Made by a program: the position numbers and the translations under genes | Assembly: GCF_046530675.1 (NCBI RefSeq) | Contig: NZ_CP172558.1 | Location: 124,001-188,000 of the forward strand | Origin: Chitinibacter sp046530675 | Lineage (GTDB): Bacteria; Pseudomonadota; Gammaproteobacteria; Burkholderiales; Chitinibacteraceae | Direction of reading: 5' to 3' | Length of the DNA stretch: 64,000 nucleotides | Notes under the pieces: model-generated | What the model saw: the letters and a program-made list of their open reading frames with translations, nothing else | Told to the model about the DNA's origin: nothing | Database searches by the model: none | Shown here: positions 25,670 through 34,327 of the stretch, one piece after another | Layout of the letters: every line of letters starts with the position of its first letter | Numbering within the stretch: position 1 is the first letter of the stretch

Positions 25670-25722
25670 AAGCCGTTGAGTTAATCAACGGCTTTATTAA
25701 ACACGGGAGCTTAGGCTCCCGT
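25670..25722 (+). terminator. Two tandem hairpins between accA and tilS
   Basis: Stem 1 pairs 25670-25679 with 25685-25694 (10 bp, followed by TATT); stem 2 pairs 25703-25710 with 25715-25722 (8 bp, GC-rich). Stem 2 ends 9 nt before the tilS ATG and may hinder its translation. Confidence 0.65.
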
Positions 25723-25731
25723 TGTGATTTT

Positions 25732-27012
25732 ATGCGCGCAAAACTGTGCGTCGGGCTCTCGGGCGGGCTCGATTCGAGTGTGCTGCTGCACTGGCTGGCG
25801 GCTTTGCGCGACGAGCTCGATTTCGAGCTCAGCGCCGTTCATGTCCATCACGGCCTCTCGCCCAACGCCGATCATTGGGCCGAACAAGCAGCGGCCTTGG
25901 CGCAAGCGCTCAACGTCGCATGCACGATTAAACGCGTTCAGCTCGATTTGAAACAAGGCACCGGGATTGAGGGCACTGCGCGCAAAGCACGTTACGCCAT
26001 TTATGAGCAGCAAGATTGCGACGCAATTATTCTGGCGCATCATCAGAACGATCAGGCCGAAACCATCCTGATCAATCTGCTGCGCGGCAGCGGCCCCGCC
26101 GGTTTGGCGGCGATGCCACAGCAACGCGCTTTGACTGAAGCGATTACACTGCTGCGCCCGCTACTCAACCTGCCACGCAGCGAGCTACTCGCCTACGCGC
26201 AAGAACACGATTTGCATTGGATAGAAGACGAAAGCAATCAGGATACGCAATACAAACGCAATGCAATCCGCCATCGCGTCATGCCTGCCATCATGGGTAT
26301 ATCACCACAAGCCTTGACCACATTGACGCGCAGCGCAATACATCAATCCGAAGTCAATGAATTGCTGATCGAGATTGCCGAGCTTGATCTCGCGCAATGC
26401 CTCAATGGTGACGCCCTAGCCTTAGCCCCGTGGCAACAATTAAGCACCGTGCGGCAAAAAAATGTCTTGCGCCACTGGCTGGGTCTGGCGGGTATCGTGC
26501 TGGAATTGCGGGCGTTTAATGAATTACTGCGCACCGCGATTGACGCCGCCGACGACACACATCCGGCGCTGGTCTGGCGCAACGCCGCGGTGCGCCGCTA
26601 TCGCGGTCATTTGCATATTATGCAAGCCAGCTTGCAAGCCGGGCCAACGCAAACGATTACGCCCGACTTTAGCACTGGCAATGATTTACCCGACTGGCGC
26701 GGCGTTTTGCGCTGGGTTAAGACCGAGTCTGGTGGCATCGCCGAGGCTTTCCTCACTGGCGCGACCATCTGCGTACGCGGCCGTCATGGCGGCGAACACT
26801 TCAAACTTGGCACCAATCGCCCGACGCGTTCACTCAAAGCGCATTGCCAAGTCGCAGAAATTGCGCCTTGGCTACGCGAAACGACGCCGCTGATTTATAT
26901 TGGTGAGCAGCTCGCGGCCATGCCAGGACTGGGCGTCAATCACGAATTTCAGCCAGATGCGGGTGCGCAAGGCTGGATGCCTCAATGGCACCCCTACCCT
27001 GCCAAGGTATAG
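25732..27012 (+). CDS. tilS: tRNA(Ile)-lysidine synthase TilS
   Basis: TilS ligates lysine to C34 of tRNA-Ile(CAU), changing its decoding from AUG to AUA. The PP-loop motif SGGLDSS lies 8 residues from the start; HHGLSPNADHWAEQAA, LAHHQNDQAETILINLLRG and KRNAIRH follow, then the C-terminal TilS domains, for 426 residues. ATG at 25732 leaves an unusually short lead before the PP-loop. The frame is open to an ATG at 25627 inside accA, but the stretch between holds two hairpins. The stop codon TAG is supplied by a 49-bp repeat element. Its substrate tRNA, with an intron in the anticodon loop, is at 349-631. Confidence 0.92.
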   Translation: MRAKLCVGLSGGLDSSVLLHWLAALRDELDFELSAVHVHHGLSPNADHWAEQAAALAQALNVACTIKRVQLDLKQGTGIEGTARKARYAIYEQQDCDAIILAHHQNDQAETILINLLRGSGPAGLAAMPQQRALTEAITLLRPLLNLPRSELLAYAQEHDLHWIEDESNQDTQYKRNAIRHRVMPAIMGISPQALTTLTRSAIHQSEVNELLIEIAELDLAQCLNGDALALAPWQQLSTVRQKNVLRHWLGLAGIVLELRAFNELLRTAIDAADDTHPALVWRNAAVRRYRGHLHIMQASLQAGPTQTITPDFSTGNDLPDWRGVLRWVKTESGGIAEAFLTGATICVRGRHGGEHFKLGTNRPTRSLKAHCQVAEIAPWLRETTPLIYIGEQLAAMPGLGVNHEFQPDAGAQGWMPQWHPYPAKV

Positions 27013-27053
27013 CCCTACAGGACAGAACCAGAGTAGCCTTCAACCACATACCT
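27005..27053. repeat. 49-bp GGGTAT element (copy 3)
   Basis: Ends AGGTAT (27005-27010) and ATACCT (27048-27053): the outermost pair is changed in both arms, so pairing is kept. The element overlaps the end of tilS and provides its stop TAG (27010-27012). The first 15 bases differ from copy 1 at only two positions. Confidence 0.7.
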
Positions 27054-27068
27054 ATAGATTGAAAAACC

Positions 27069-29636
27069 ATGGCTAAAAAATCAGCAAACGAGAACACCGC
27101 CCCAAGCCACACGCCGATGATGGCGCAATATTTTGCGCTGAAAGCCGATCATCAGGACAAGCTGGTTTTTTATCGCATGGGCGATTTTTACGAGCTGTTT
27201 TTTGACGACGCGATCAAAGCCGCGCGTCTGCTCGACATTACGCTGACGACACGCGGCGCCAGCGCGGGCGAGCCGATCAAGATGTGCGGTATTCCGTTTC
27301 ACTCGCTCGAGCCGTATCTGGCCAAGCTGGTGAAACTCGGCGAATCGGTCGCGATTTGTGAGCAAGTCGGTGATCCGGCGACCAGCAAAGGGCCGGTCGA
27401 GCGCAAAGTGATGCGTGTGATTACGCCCGGCACGCTGACCGACGCGGCGCTACTCGACGACAAACAGGAAAACCGCTTACTCGCGATCCGCATGCTGCGT
27501 GGCAAAATGGGCATGGCGTGGCTCTCGCTCGCATCGGGCGATTTTGCGCTGATGGACACTGACGTTGAAAAACTGCCATCTGAGTTAGAGCGCCTGCGCG
27601 CTGCCGAGATTTTGATTAGCGACGAAGCCGAATTGGCGCTGTTCGATCAACTGCGCATCCCAGTGCGCCGCGTCGCCAGTTGGCAATTTGACGCCGCCAG
27701 CGCCGAGCGCAATTTAACGCGCCATTTCGCCGTCCACGATTTAGCTGGTTTTGGCATTACCGAGCCTTTACTCGCGCTGGGCGCTGCTGGCGCGCTGCTT
27801 GAATATGTGCGTAGCACACAAGGCGGTGCGCTGCCTGCTTTGGCCGGATTACGCGTCGAAAGCCACAGCCAATTTATCGAGCTCGACGCGGCGACGCGGC
27901 GCAATCTGGAAATTACTGAGACGATCCGTGGCGAAGCCGCGCCGACGCTGCTCTCCTTGCTCGACAACTGCGCCACCGGCATGGGCTCGCGCCTCTTGGC
28001 GCAATGGCTGCATCATCCGCTGCGCAGCCACGGCAAAATTCTAGAACGCCAATCGGCCATCGGCACGCTGCTTGATGCAGGCAGCAGCGACAACCTGTAC
28101 GGCCAATTGCGCGAAATCGCCGATATCGAGCGCATTGTGTCGCGTATTGCATTGAAATCGGCGCGGCCACGCGATCTGGCGAGCTTGCGCGATAGTTTGC
28201 GCGTACTGCCTGATTTGGCCGCACAAATGCCAGTTGGTGGTTTGTTTAGCGGCCTCGCGCATGCGATGCAGGCCGAGCCGACGATTTATCAGCTGCTTGC
28301 GGCCGCCATATTGTCCGAGCCGGGCGTGTTGATCCGCGAAGGCGGCGTGATTGCCGATGGTTATTCGGCCGATCTGGACGAGTTGCGCGCAATTCAAAAT
28401 AATTGCGGCGAATTTCTAACGATGCTCGAAGCACGCGAGCGCGAGCGCACCGGCATTGCGACTTTACGGGTGGAGTATAACCGTGTAGCTGGCTTCTTTA
28501 TTGAGGTTACCAACTCATACGTGGGGCAGGTACCTGACGATTATCGTCGTCGCCAAACGATGAAAAACGCCGAGCGCTATATCACGCCCGAGCTGAAACA
28601 ATTTGAAGAAAAAGCGTTGTCGGCGAACGACCGCGCTCTGGCACTGGAAAAACAGCTGTATGAAGGCGTGCTCGACAACTTGCAAAGCCATCTGGCCACG
28701 CTGCGTCTGGCCGCGCAAGCTGTTGCGACACTCGACGTACTGGTGTGTTTGGCGCAACGCGCACTGCTATCGGGCTATATCGCGCCGCAATTTTGCGACG
28801 ACGCCGTATTGCAAATCGACGCCGGTCGCCATCCGGTCGTCGAGGATCAAATCGACGACTTCATCCCGAACAGTGTCGATTTTCACTTGGCGCGCAAACT
28901 GCTGCTGATCACGGGCCCGAATATGGGCGGTAAATCGACGTATATGCGCCAAGTCGCGCTAATTGCCTTACTCGCGCACGTCGGCTCCTACGTGCCCGCC
29001 ACGGCAGCGAAAATTGGTCGTCTCGATCGGATTTTCACGCGGATTGGCGCGAGCGACGATTTGGCAGGTGGGAGATCGACGTTTATGGTCGAAATGACCG
29101 AAACGGCGAATATTTTAAATAATGCTGGCGAGCATAGTCTGGTGCTGATGGACGAAGTCGGCCGTGGCACGTCAACTTTTGACGGCTTGGCGCTGGCCTG
29201 GTCGATTGCCAAAGCGCTGATCGAAAAAAACCGCTGCTACACGCTGTTTGCAACGCACTATTTCGAGTTAACCCGTTTGGCTCAGGACTACGCGCAAGTG
29301 GCGAATGTCCATCTGGACGCCGTCGAGCACAAAGACCGGATTGTGTTTTTACACGCAGTACAGGAAGGCCCAGCGTCGCAAAGTTATGGTGTTGCAGTAG
29401 CGAGCTTAGCGGGCGTGCCGAAAGAAGTCGTTCGTAGCGCTAAGCGCAAATTGCAGGAATTAGAGCAAGGCAGCTTCAATAATGGCTTGCAAGCCGACCT
29501 ATTTGCCCCAAGCTTTACCACAGAAATCGAAATCGAAAAACACCCGGCGCTCGAGTTGCTGACTTCGATCACTCCCGATGAAATTAGTGCTCGCGAAGCG
29601 CTGGAGATGATCTATAAACTCAAGGAACTTGTGTAG
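27069..29636 (+). CDS. mutS: DNA mismatch repair protein MutS
   Basis: MutS finds base mismatches and recruits MutL. At 855 residues it is the standard MutS1 type. The mismatch-reading Phe-Tyr-Glu is in RMGDFYELFFDDA near residue 38; connector, lever (RVEYNRVAGFFIEVTNSY) and clamp domains follow; the ATPase has Walker A GPNMGGKST near 615, DEVGRGTSTFDGLALAW and the composite site ATHYFELT. It starts 16 nt after a repeat element that follows tilS. No mutL is nearby. Confidence 0.97.
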   Translation: MAKKSANENTAPSHTPMMAQYFALKADHQDKLVFYRMGDFYELFFDDAIKAARLLDITLTTRGASAGEPIKMCGIPFHSLEPYLAKLVKLGESVAICEQVGDPATSKGPVERKVMRVITPGTLTDAALLDDKQENRLLAIRMLRGKMGMAWLSLASGDFALMDTDVEKLPSELERLRAAEILISDEAELALFDQLRIPVRRVASWQFDAASAERNLTRHFAVHDLAGFGITEPLLALGAAGALLEYVRSTQGGALPALAGLRVESHSQFIELDAATRRNLEITETIRGEAAPTLLSLLDNCATGMGSRLLAQWLHHPLRSHGKILERQSAIGTLLDAGSSDNLYGQLREIADIERIVSRIALKSARPRDLASLRDSLRVLPDLAAQMPVGGLFSGLAHAMQAEPTIYQLLAAAILSEPGVLIREGGVIADGYSADLDELRAIQNNCGEFLTMLEARERERTGIATLRVEYNRVAGFFIEVTNSYVGQVPDDYRRRQTMKNAERYITPELKQFEEKALSANDRALALEKQLYEGVLDNLQSHLATLRLAAQAVATLDVLVCLAQRALLSGYIAPQFCDDAVLQIDAGRHPVVEDQIDDFIPNSVDFHLARKLLLITGPNMGGKSTYMRQVALIALLAHVGSYVPATAAKIGRLDRIFTRIGASDDLAGGRSTFMVEMTETANILNNAGEHSLVLMDEVGRGTSTFDGLALAWSIAKALIEKNRCYTLFATHYFELTRLAQDYAQVANVHLDAVEHKDRIVFLHAVQEGPASQSYGVAVASLAGVPKEVVRSAKRKLQELEQGSFNNGLQADLFAPSFTTEIEIEKHPALELLTSITPDEISAREALEMIYKLKELV

Positions 29637-29717
29637 GACACCTAAAATTTATACGGATATAAAAGCCAATTCGATTGGCCGGAATTAAAGTACCGCCAAA
29701 GCGACAAAGGAATAGTT

Positions 29718-30173
29718 ATGAACTCGAGCACCGAACATTTAGAACCTGTTGTAGACCAGCAAGGCAGCACACTGCTCGATCTGGCCAAAATGCTTTCTGA
29801 CTCTGGCGACAATACAGGAATTGCATTTGCAGACCTTAAAGCGAAAGCGGCCAATGAATTGCGCCGCTTTGGCGAAGACCTAGGCAGCCATCTGGCCGCA
29901 CATGCTCAAGTGCATGTACCGCCCGCCTATCAACTGCGCAGCACAGCGGCAGGACAAGTTGAAGTGATCGGCGATCACCCCGATAAAGCGGCCATTGAAA
30001 ATTACCTGAATCAGGACACCCGCTTGCTCAAATGGTTTAAAGAAATCGAAGTACTGTACGAAATTCAGCGTCGTTTCGAGCTCAATCAATCAGACACGCC
30101 AGCCGAAGATCAGGTCTTTAATCTGGGGATCACCAGCTTGGGCAGCATTGCCTTTTTCACCAGCGAAAAATAA
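29718..30173 (+). CDS. Conserved-looking hypothetical protein
   Basis: This 151-residue protein is acidic and soluble, with no signal peptide or membrane segment. I do not recognise a family. It has helical-looking segments (DLAKMLSDSGDN, AFADLKAKAANELRRFGEDLG) and a C-terminal stretch DTRLLKWFKEIEVLYEIQRR. Its ATG is preceded by AAGGAATAG, and codon use is like that of its neighbours, so it is probably a real gene. It lies between mutS and rluB, 81 nt after mutS and followed by a weak hairpin. The size and polar character are like those of small flagellar or pilus accessory proteins, but this is speculation. Confidence 0.7.
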   Translation: MNSSTEHLEPVVDQQGSTLLDLAKMLSDSGDNTGIAFADLKAKAANELRRFGEDLGSHLAAHAQVHVPPAYQLRSTAAGQVEVIGDHPDKAAIENYLNQDTRLLKWFKEIEVLYEIQRRFELNQSDTPAEDQVFNLGITSLGSIAFFTSEK

Positions 30174-30192
30174 GTCATCGCCACTTCCCGTC

Positions 30193-30222
30193 AGAGCCGC
30201 ATCCTGAATCAAGGGCGGCTCT
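30193..30222 (+). terminator. Hairpin after the 29718 gene
   Basis: An 8-bp stem (30193-30200 with 30215-30222) with a 14-nt loop is followed by GCGCGTTTT. It is a weak terminator. A TATAAT box at 30244-30249 without a good -35 partner could start the rluB transcript. Confidence 0.5.
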
Positions 30223-30279
30223 GCGCGTTTTGGCCAAGCACTGTATAATCGTGGCTTAATTCAATAGGCAAGACTTCCC

Positions 30280-31485
30280 ATGAAAACCATCAAAGCTCGA
30301 CGTCCGCAACCGGCCATCCGAGAAGCCCGTGCGAACGATCAACAGCGCGCAACACAAAAAACCGGTGTTCGTGGGCCAGCAGCCACTGAATCGCGCTTTG
30401 CCAATAGCAAAAAGAAAAAAACCTCAGGCCCGGATATGGGGCGCTCGGCGACACCAGCGACCAGCAAAAAACGCAACTCGCCGACCAGCGGAATGAGCCG
30501 TATGGTCGCACAAGCCATCGCAAAAACGGCCGTTGCACGTGAAGTACAAGGTATTAAACCCGCCACTGAAACGACGGTAACACCAGAAACCCAAACGACG
30601 ATCCGCGATAGTAAACACCGTCCAAGTGCCAAACGCGCAAAAAAAATGCCTCAGCGCCATGGCTCGCAACATGAAGTGGCGATCCAAAGACAACTGCGCG
30701 AAAAACGACTGACGACCGACAAGATCGGCGAAGAACGCCTGCAAAAAGCACTGGCCTTCTCCGGCATTGGCTCACGTCGCGATATGGAAGAAGTCATCGA
30801 AGCGGGTCGAGTCAGCGTCAACGGCCAAATTGCCGATCTGGGCGCCAAAGTCAGCCCGGGCGATGATGTTCGCATTGACGGCAAACGCATTGCGCTCAAA
30901 TGGCAAGACAGACTGCCGCGCGTGATCATGTACCACAAAGAAGAAGGTGAGCTGGTCAGCCGCGACGATCCTGAAGGTCGCGTAACGGTATTTGATCGCC
31001 TGAAACGGATTTACTCGAGCAAATGGGTTGCGATTGGTCGTCTGGACTTTAACACCTCAGGCTTGCTGCTGTTTACAACATCGGGTGAGTTAGCCAACCG
31101 GATGATGCACCCGAGCTTTGAAGTCGAGCGCGAATACGCCGTACGGGTTCACGGTGCTTTAACGCCAGAACAAATGAAAGAAATGGTCAGCGGTATTGAG
31201 CTCGACGATGGCCCGGCCAATTTCGCCCGCATCGAAGATCGTGGTGGCGAAGGTCAAAATCACTGGTATCACGTTGTCCTTAAAGAAGGTCGGAACCGCG
31301 AAGTGCGCCGGATGTTCGAGCATTACAATCTGATGGTCAGTCGCCTGATGCGGATCCGCTTTGGCATGTTCAACCTGCCTGGACGCCTGAAACGTGGCCA
31401 ATTTTATGAGCTGACCGAAACCGAAGTGCTGGCGGTGATGAAATGGGCTGGTTTGACGATCACCGGTCAGGTTAAACCTCGTTAA
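30280..31485 (+). CDS. rluB: 23S rRNA pseudouridine synthase RluB, with a long basic N-terminal extension
   Basis: RluB makes the pseudouridine near position 2605 of 23S rRNA. The 401-residue protein has an S4 RNA-binding domain at about 152-200 (ERLQKALAFSGIGSRRDMEE) and the catalytic domain with Asp256 in GRLDFNTSG, then EGRNREVRRMFE and LMRIRFG. The first 150 residues are unlike the enzyme core: low complexity, rich in Lys, Arg, Thr and Ser, probably disordered and RNA-binding. E. coli RluB has its basic tail at the other end. Greatly similar paralogues RluE/RluF are less likely because of the EEGELVSRDDPEGR segment. greB follows after 22 nt, in the same direction. Confidence 0.92.
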   Translation: MKTIKARRPQPAIREARANDQQRATQKTGVRGPAATESRFANSKKKKTSGPDMGRSATPATSKKRNSPTSGMSRMVAQAIAKTAVAREVQGIKPATETTVTPETQTTIRDSKHRPSAKRAKKMPQRHGSQHEVAIQRQLREKRLTTDKIGEERLQKALAFSGIGSRRDMEEVIEAGRVSVNGQIADLGAKVSPGDDVRIDGKRIALKWQDRLPRVIMYHKEEGELVSRDDPEGRVTVFDRLKRIYSSKWVAIGRLDFNTSGLLLFTTSGELANRMMHPSFEVEREYAVRVHGALTPEQMKEMVSGIELDDGPANFARIEDRGGEGQNHWYHVVLKEGRNREVRRMFEHYNLMVSRLMRIRFGMFNLPGRLKRGQFYELTETEVLAVMKWAGLTITGQVKPR

Positions 31486-31507
31486 TCCGGCTCAAGAGAC
31501 TTCGGCA

Positions 31508-32065
31508 ATGAGCAAGGCTTTCACCAAAGAAACCGATCATGATGATGACGAACTGCCTGCGGAACTTAAAGTTCCGGTAGGCAGTAAAAATTACATGACG
31601 CCACAAGGCTGGCAACGGATGAAAACCGAGCTCTATGAGCTGGTCAACAAAGAACGCCCTCATGTCACCCAAGTCGTCAACTGGGCGGCAAGTAATGGTG
31701 ACCGCTCGGAAAATGCCGATTATCAATATGGCAAACGTCGCTTGCGTGAAATTGACCGCCGAATCCGTTTTTTAAGCAAACGGCTGGAAAACGCCGAAGT
31801 CATTGACCCCGAAACACGCGAAGTCACCGATCAGGTTTTTTTCAGCGCAACGGTGACCTATTGCCGCGAAGATGGTCGTGAAGAAACGATCTCTATCGTC
31901 GGTGTAGACGAAACCAATTTGCCGCTCAATCACATCAGTTGGACATCCCCAGTTGCCCGCGCACTGATTAAAGCGCGCCAAGGCGATGTGGTTTATTTGC
32001 GCACACCGAATGGCGTCGAAGAACTAGAGATTTTGATGGTGACTTACCAAAAAATTGAAAGCTAA
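31508..32065 (+). CDS. greB: Transcription elongation factor GreB
   Basis: Gre factors rescue backtracked RNA polymerase by stimulating transcript cleavage. This 185-residue protein has the coiled-coil N-terminal domain (NYMTPQGWQRMKTELYEL, then NGDRSENADYQYGKRRLRE with the acidic tip Asp and Glu) and the FKBP-like C-terminal domain (SWTSPVARALIKARQGD). The basic patch KRRLREIDRRIRFLSKRL indicates GreB rather than GreA. A 25-residue acidic lead (HDDDELPAEL) precedes the domain. Probably co-transcribed with rluB. Confidence 0.93.
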   Translation: MSKAFTKETDHDDDELPAELKVPVGSKNYMTPQGWQRMKTELYELVNKERPHVTQVVNWAASNGDRSENADYQYGKRRLREIDRRIRFLSKRLENAEVIDPETREVTDQVFFSATVTYCREDGREETISIVGVDETNLPLNHISWTSPVARALIKARQGDVVYLRTPNGVEELEILMVTYQKIES

Positions 32066-32143
32066 AACACGATTAAAAAACAAAAAAGTCAGCGCCATGC
32101 AAACAATTTGCCAGCAACAAGAAAGAGCTGATATTGTGCTGGC

Positions 32144-34246
32144 ATGAACTCACACCACCATGCAACCAGCAGCTTATTTCGTCGTGTCTTGCGCAATATG
32201 GCGCTACGCATTGCGGTTGCTGCCTGCCTGATTTCTGCCCTGAGCTATTACTACAGCTATATCCGCCTACAAGAAGAAGCGCTGCATAATCTATCGCGAT
32301 ATATTGACGCGCGCAGCCAGCTAGAAAGCCAGCTTTTTCTCAATGCAGAAGCAAACACCCAACTGATTCGTGACGATTTTCTGCGTCGCTATTCACTATT
32401 GCAAGACAGCGATCCAAGCACAGCGTTTTACGCCCTGCTGCAACAAGATCGTGACGGCATGTGGCGCGTCAGGCCAGAACTGGACGATTTCGAACATCAG
32501 TCCACCATCGCCCTACTTCCCTCGGTTAAACATACGCCTGAATTGATGCGTCAGGTGATACTGGGCTATCAGATTCTCAGCCAGTATGGCCCTGCTTATC
32601 GCAGCAGCAGCTACGATACTTTTCTTGATTTGAATGTCTCTGATGTGAGCCTGATGTACCTGCCGCAACTCAATTACGCCCGCAATGGCGGGGTTGCCGA
32701 CTTTGCCGAAGACCTGGAGGCCGAACTGGGTGCTACGCCTGAACGCAATCCTTCGCGCAAAACATTCTGGACCGGAATCTATTACGACAAACAGGCGCTG
32801 GAATGGATGGTCTCGGTCGTGACACCGATTGACTTTCTGGGTAAATATATTGGCGGGGTCGGCCAGGATATTCCCCTCGATCAATTAATGACTCGTACCA
32901 ACCAAATCGGTATTCCCGGTACGCACAATATGATTTTCAGTCGCAATGGCAATCTGATCGCGCACCCAGATCATATGAACAAAATTCATGCCAGTGCCGG
33001 CAAATTCGATATGCGTAAAGCCGATCCGCTGCTGCAAGGTATTTACAATGTTGTACGCAAAGCATCCTCCGGCGACCGGTTTATTGAAAGTCCCGATGGC
33101 ACAGCCTGGCTGGGAATTGCGCCCATCAAAGGTGCCGACTGGCTATTTGTCACGGTTTATCCCAAGCGATTGCTTGAAACAAAAGCAGCCTGGGCGGCCA
33201 GCATCGTGTTTATACTGGGACTTTGTGCACTCATCATAGAGCTGGTTTTGCTCGCATTCGTGTTGCGTAAAGACGTAGCTCACCCTCTGGATCGACTCAA
33301 AAATGCAATCCGCAGTCTCGCTGCCGGCCGCACTAGCAAAGAGCTGGACTTGCACCGCAGCGATGAAATTGGCGAACTGGCTCGTACCTTCAACGAAATG
33401 TCGAACACGGTTCAATCGCACCGCATTCATCTTGAAGATCTGGTCACTGATCGCACACAAGAGTTGGCGACGCGCAATCTGCAACTGGAAGCGGCCAACG
33501 AAGCGCTCAAATACCTCAACCAAGAGAAAAACGAGCTCTTGGCGATTGCTGCGCACGATCTGAAAAATCCGGTGGCCAGCATCCAGGGTATGGCGGGTCT
33601 GCTCAACGACCGTCTCGAGTGCTGGCCCAGCGACAAAATCAAAGAACGACTTGATGGCATTCACCTGCTGGCAGGCCGGATGCAACGCATTATCAGCAAC
33701 CTGCTTGATCACGACGCGCTGGAAGCAGGATCGGTGCAGATGCAGATCGAAGAGATTGATCTGGATGAACTCATTCGCGATACGCTGATCACCTGGCGCG
33801 AACGCCTGCAAAGCAAGCAGCAGACCATTCATTACACCCCCACCCAGCTCATCGTGCGCGCCGACCGGCAGGCGTTGTGGCAGATCATGGATAATCTGAT
33901 CTCCAACGCGGTAAAATACTCGCCCAATGAACAAAGCATCCTGATCAACACCCAGCTGACCGACGATGGCGTCGAGCTAACGGTGAGCGATCATGGTCCC
34001 GGCATTGCGCCGCATGAGATTGGCATGCTGTTCAAAAAATTCAGCCGCCTGTCTGCGCGCCCCACTGGCGGCGAGCACACTACCGGGCTGGGTTTATCCA
34101 TCGTTAAAAAGCTGGTTGAAGCCATGTATGGGCAAATCCGTTGCGAGAGCCAGTTTGGTCAGGGTGCCCGCTTTATTGTGACGCTGCCGCCCGTTCGCCA
34201 GCATCTTGCAGCAAGCAGCGCCCATCGCCAGCAAGAACAAGCCTGA
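32144..34246 (+). CDS. Membrane sensor histidine kinase with periplasmic Cache-type domain
   Basis: The 700-residue protein has a membrane helix near residues 18-38, a large periplasmic region of about 310 residues that looks like a double Cache ligand-sensing domain, a second membrane helix near 347-370 (SIVFILGLCALIIELVLLAF), a HAMP domain, a coiled coil, and the kinase core: H471 in IAAHDLKNPVASIQG, N box QIMDNLISNAVKYS, G1 SDHGPGIAP and G2 TTGLGLSIVKKL. The ligand is unknown; Cache domains of this kind commonly bind amino acids or organic acids. No response regulator is adjacent, so it is an orphan kinase. It ends 81 nt before thyA. Confidence 0.9.
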   Translation: MNSHHHATSSLFRRVLRNMALRIAVAACLISALSYYYSYIRLQEEALHNLSRYIDARSQLESQLFLNAEANTQLIRDDFLRRYSLLQDSDPSTAFYALLQQDRDGMWRVRPELDDFEHQSTIALLPSVKHTPELMRQVILGYQILSQYGPAYRSSSYDTFLDLNVSDVSLMYLPQLNYARNGGVADFAEDLEAELGATPERNPSRKTFWTGIYYDKQALEWMVSVVTPIDFLGKYIGGVGQDIPLDQLMTRTNQIGIPGTHNMIFSRNGNLIAHPDHMNKIHASAGKFDMRKADPLLQGIYNVVRKASSGDRFIESPDGTAWLGIAPIKGADWLFVTVYPKRLLETKAAWAASIVFILGLCALIIELVLLAFVLRKDVAHPLDRLKNAIRSLAAGRTSKELDLHRSDEIGELARTFNEMSNTVQSHRIHLEDLVTDRTQELATRNLQLEAANEALKYLNQEKNELLAIAAHDLKNPVASIQGMAGLLNDRLECWPSDKIKERLDGIHLLAGRMQRIISNLLDHDALEAGSVQMQIEEIDLDELIRDTLITWRERLQSKQQTIHYTPTQLIVRADRQALWQIMDNLISNAVKYSPNEQSILINTQLTDDGVELTVSDHGPGIAPHEIGMLFKKFSRLSARPTGGEHTTGLGLSIVKKLVEAMYGQIRCESQFGQGARFIVTLPPVRQHLAASSAHRQQEQA

Positions 34247-34327
34247 GTTTTGCGTTAGAATCACGAGCTGCATTGCGCCACGTCGGCGTGATGCAGCTTT
34301 TTTTACGGCTAGCCCACGGAGTTTTCG

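Noticed and set aside
26295..26310. GGGTATATC inside tilS, and similar GGGTAT strings inside cobQ (16161) and other genes
   Set aside because: Coding sequence with no inverted partner 49 bp away.
30290..30775. Overlapping antisense frames within the 5' part of rluB
   Set aside because: They mirror the Lys/Arg-rich extension of RluB (giving Phe/Leu/Ser-rich translations) and lack start signals.
33143..33934. Open frame of 263 codons on the minus strand within the sensor kinase gene
   Set aside because: Fully antisense to a gene with intact kinase motifs; no ribosome site and no recognisable domain.
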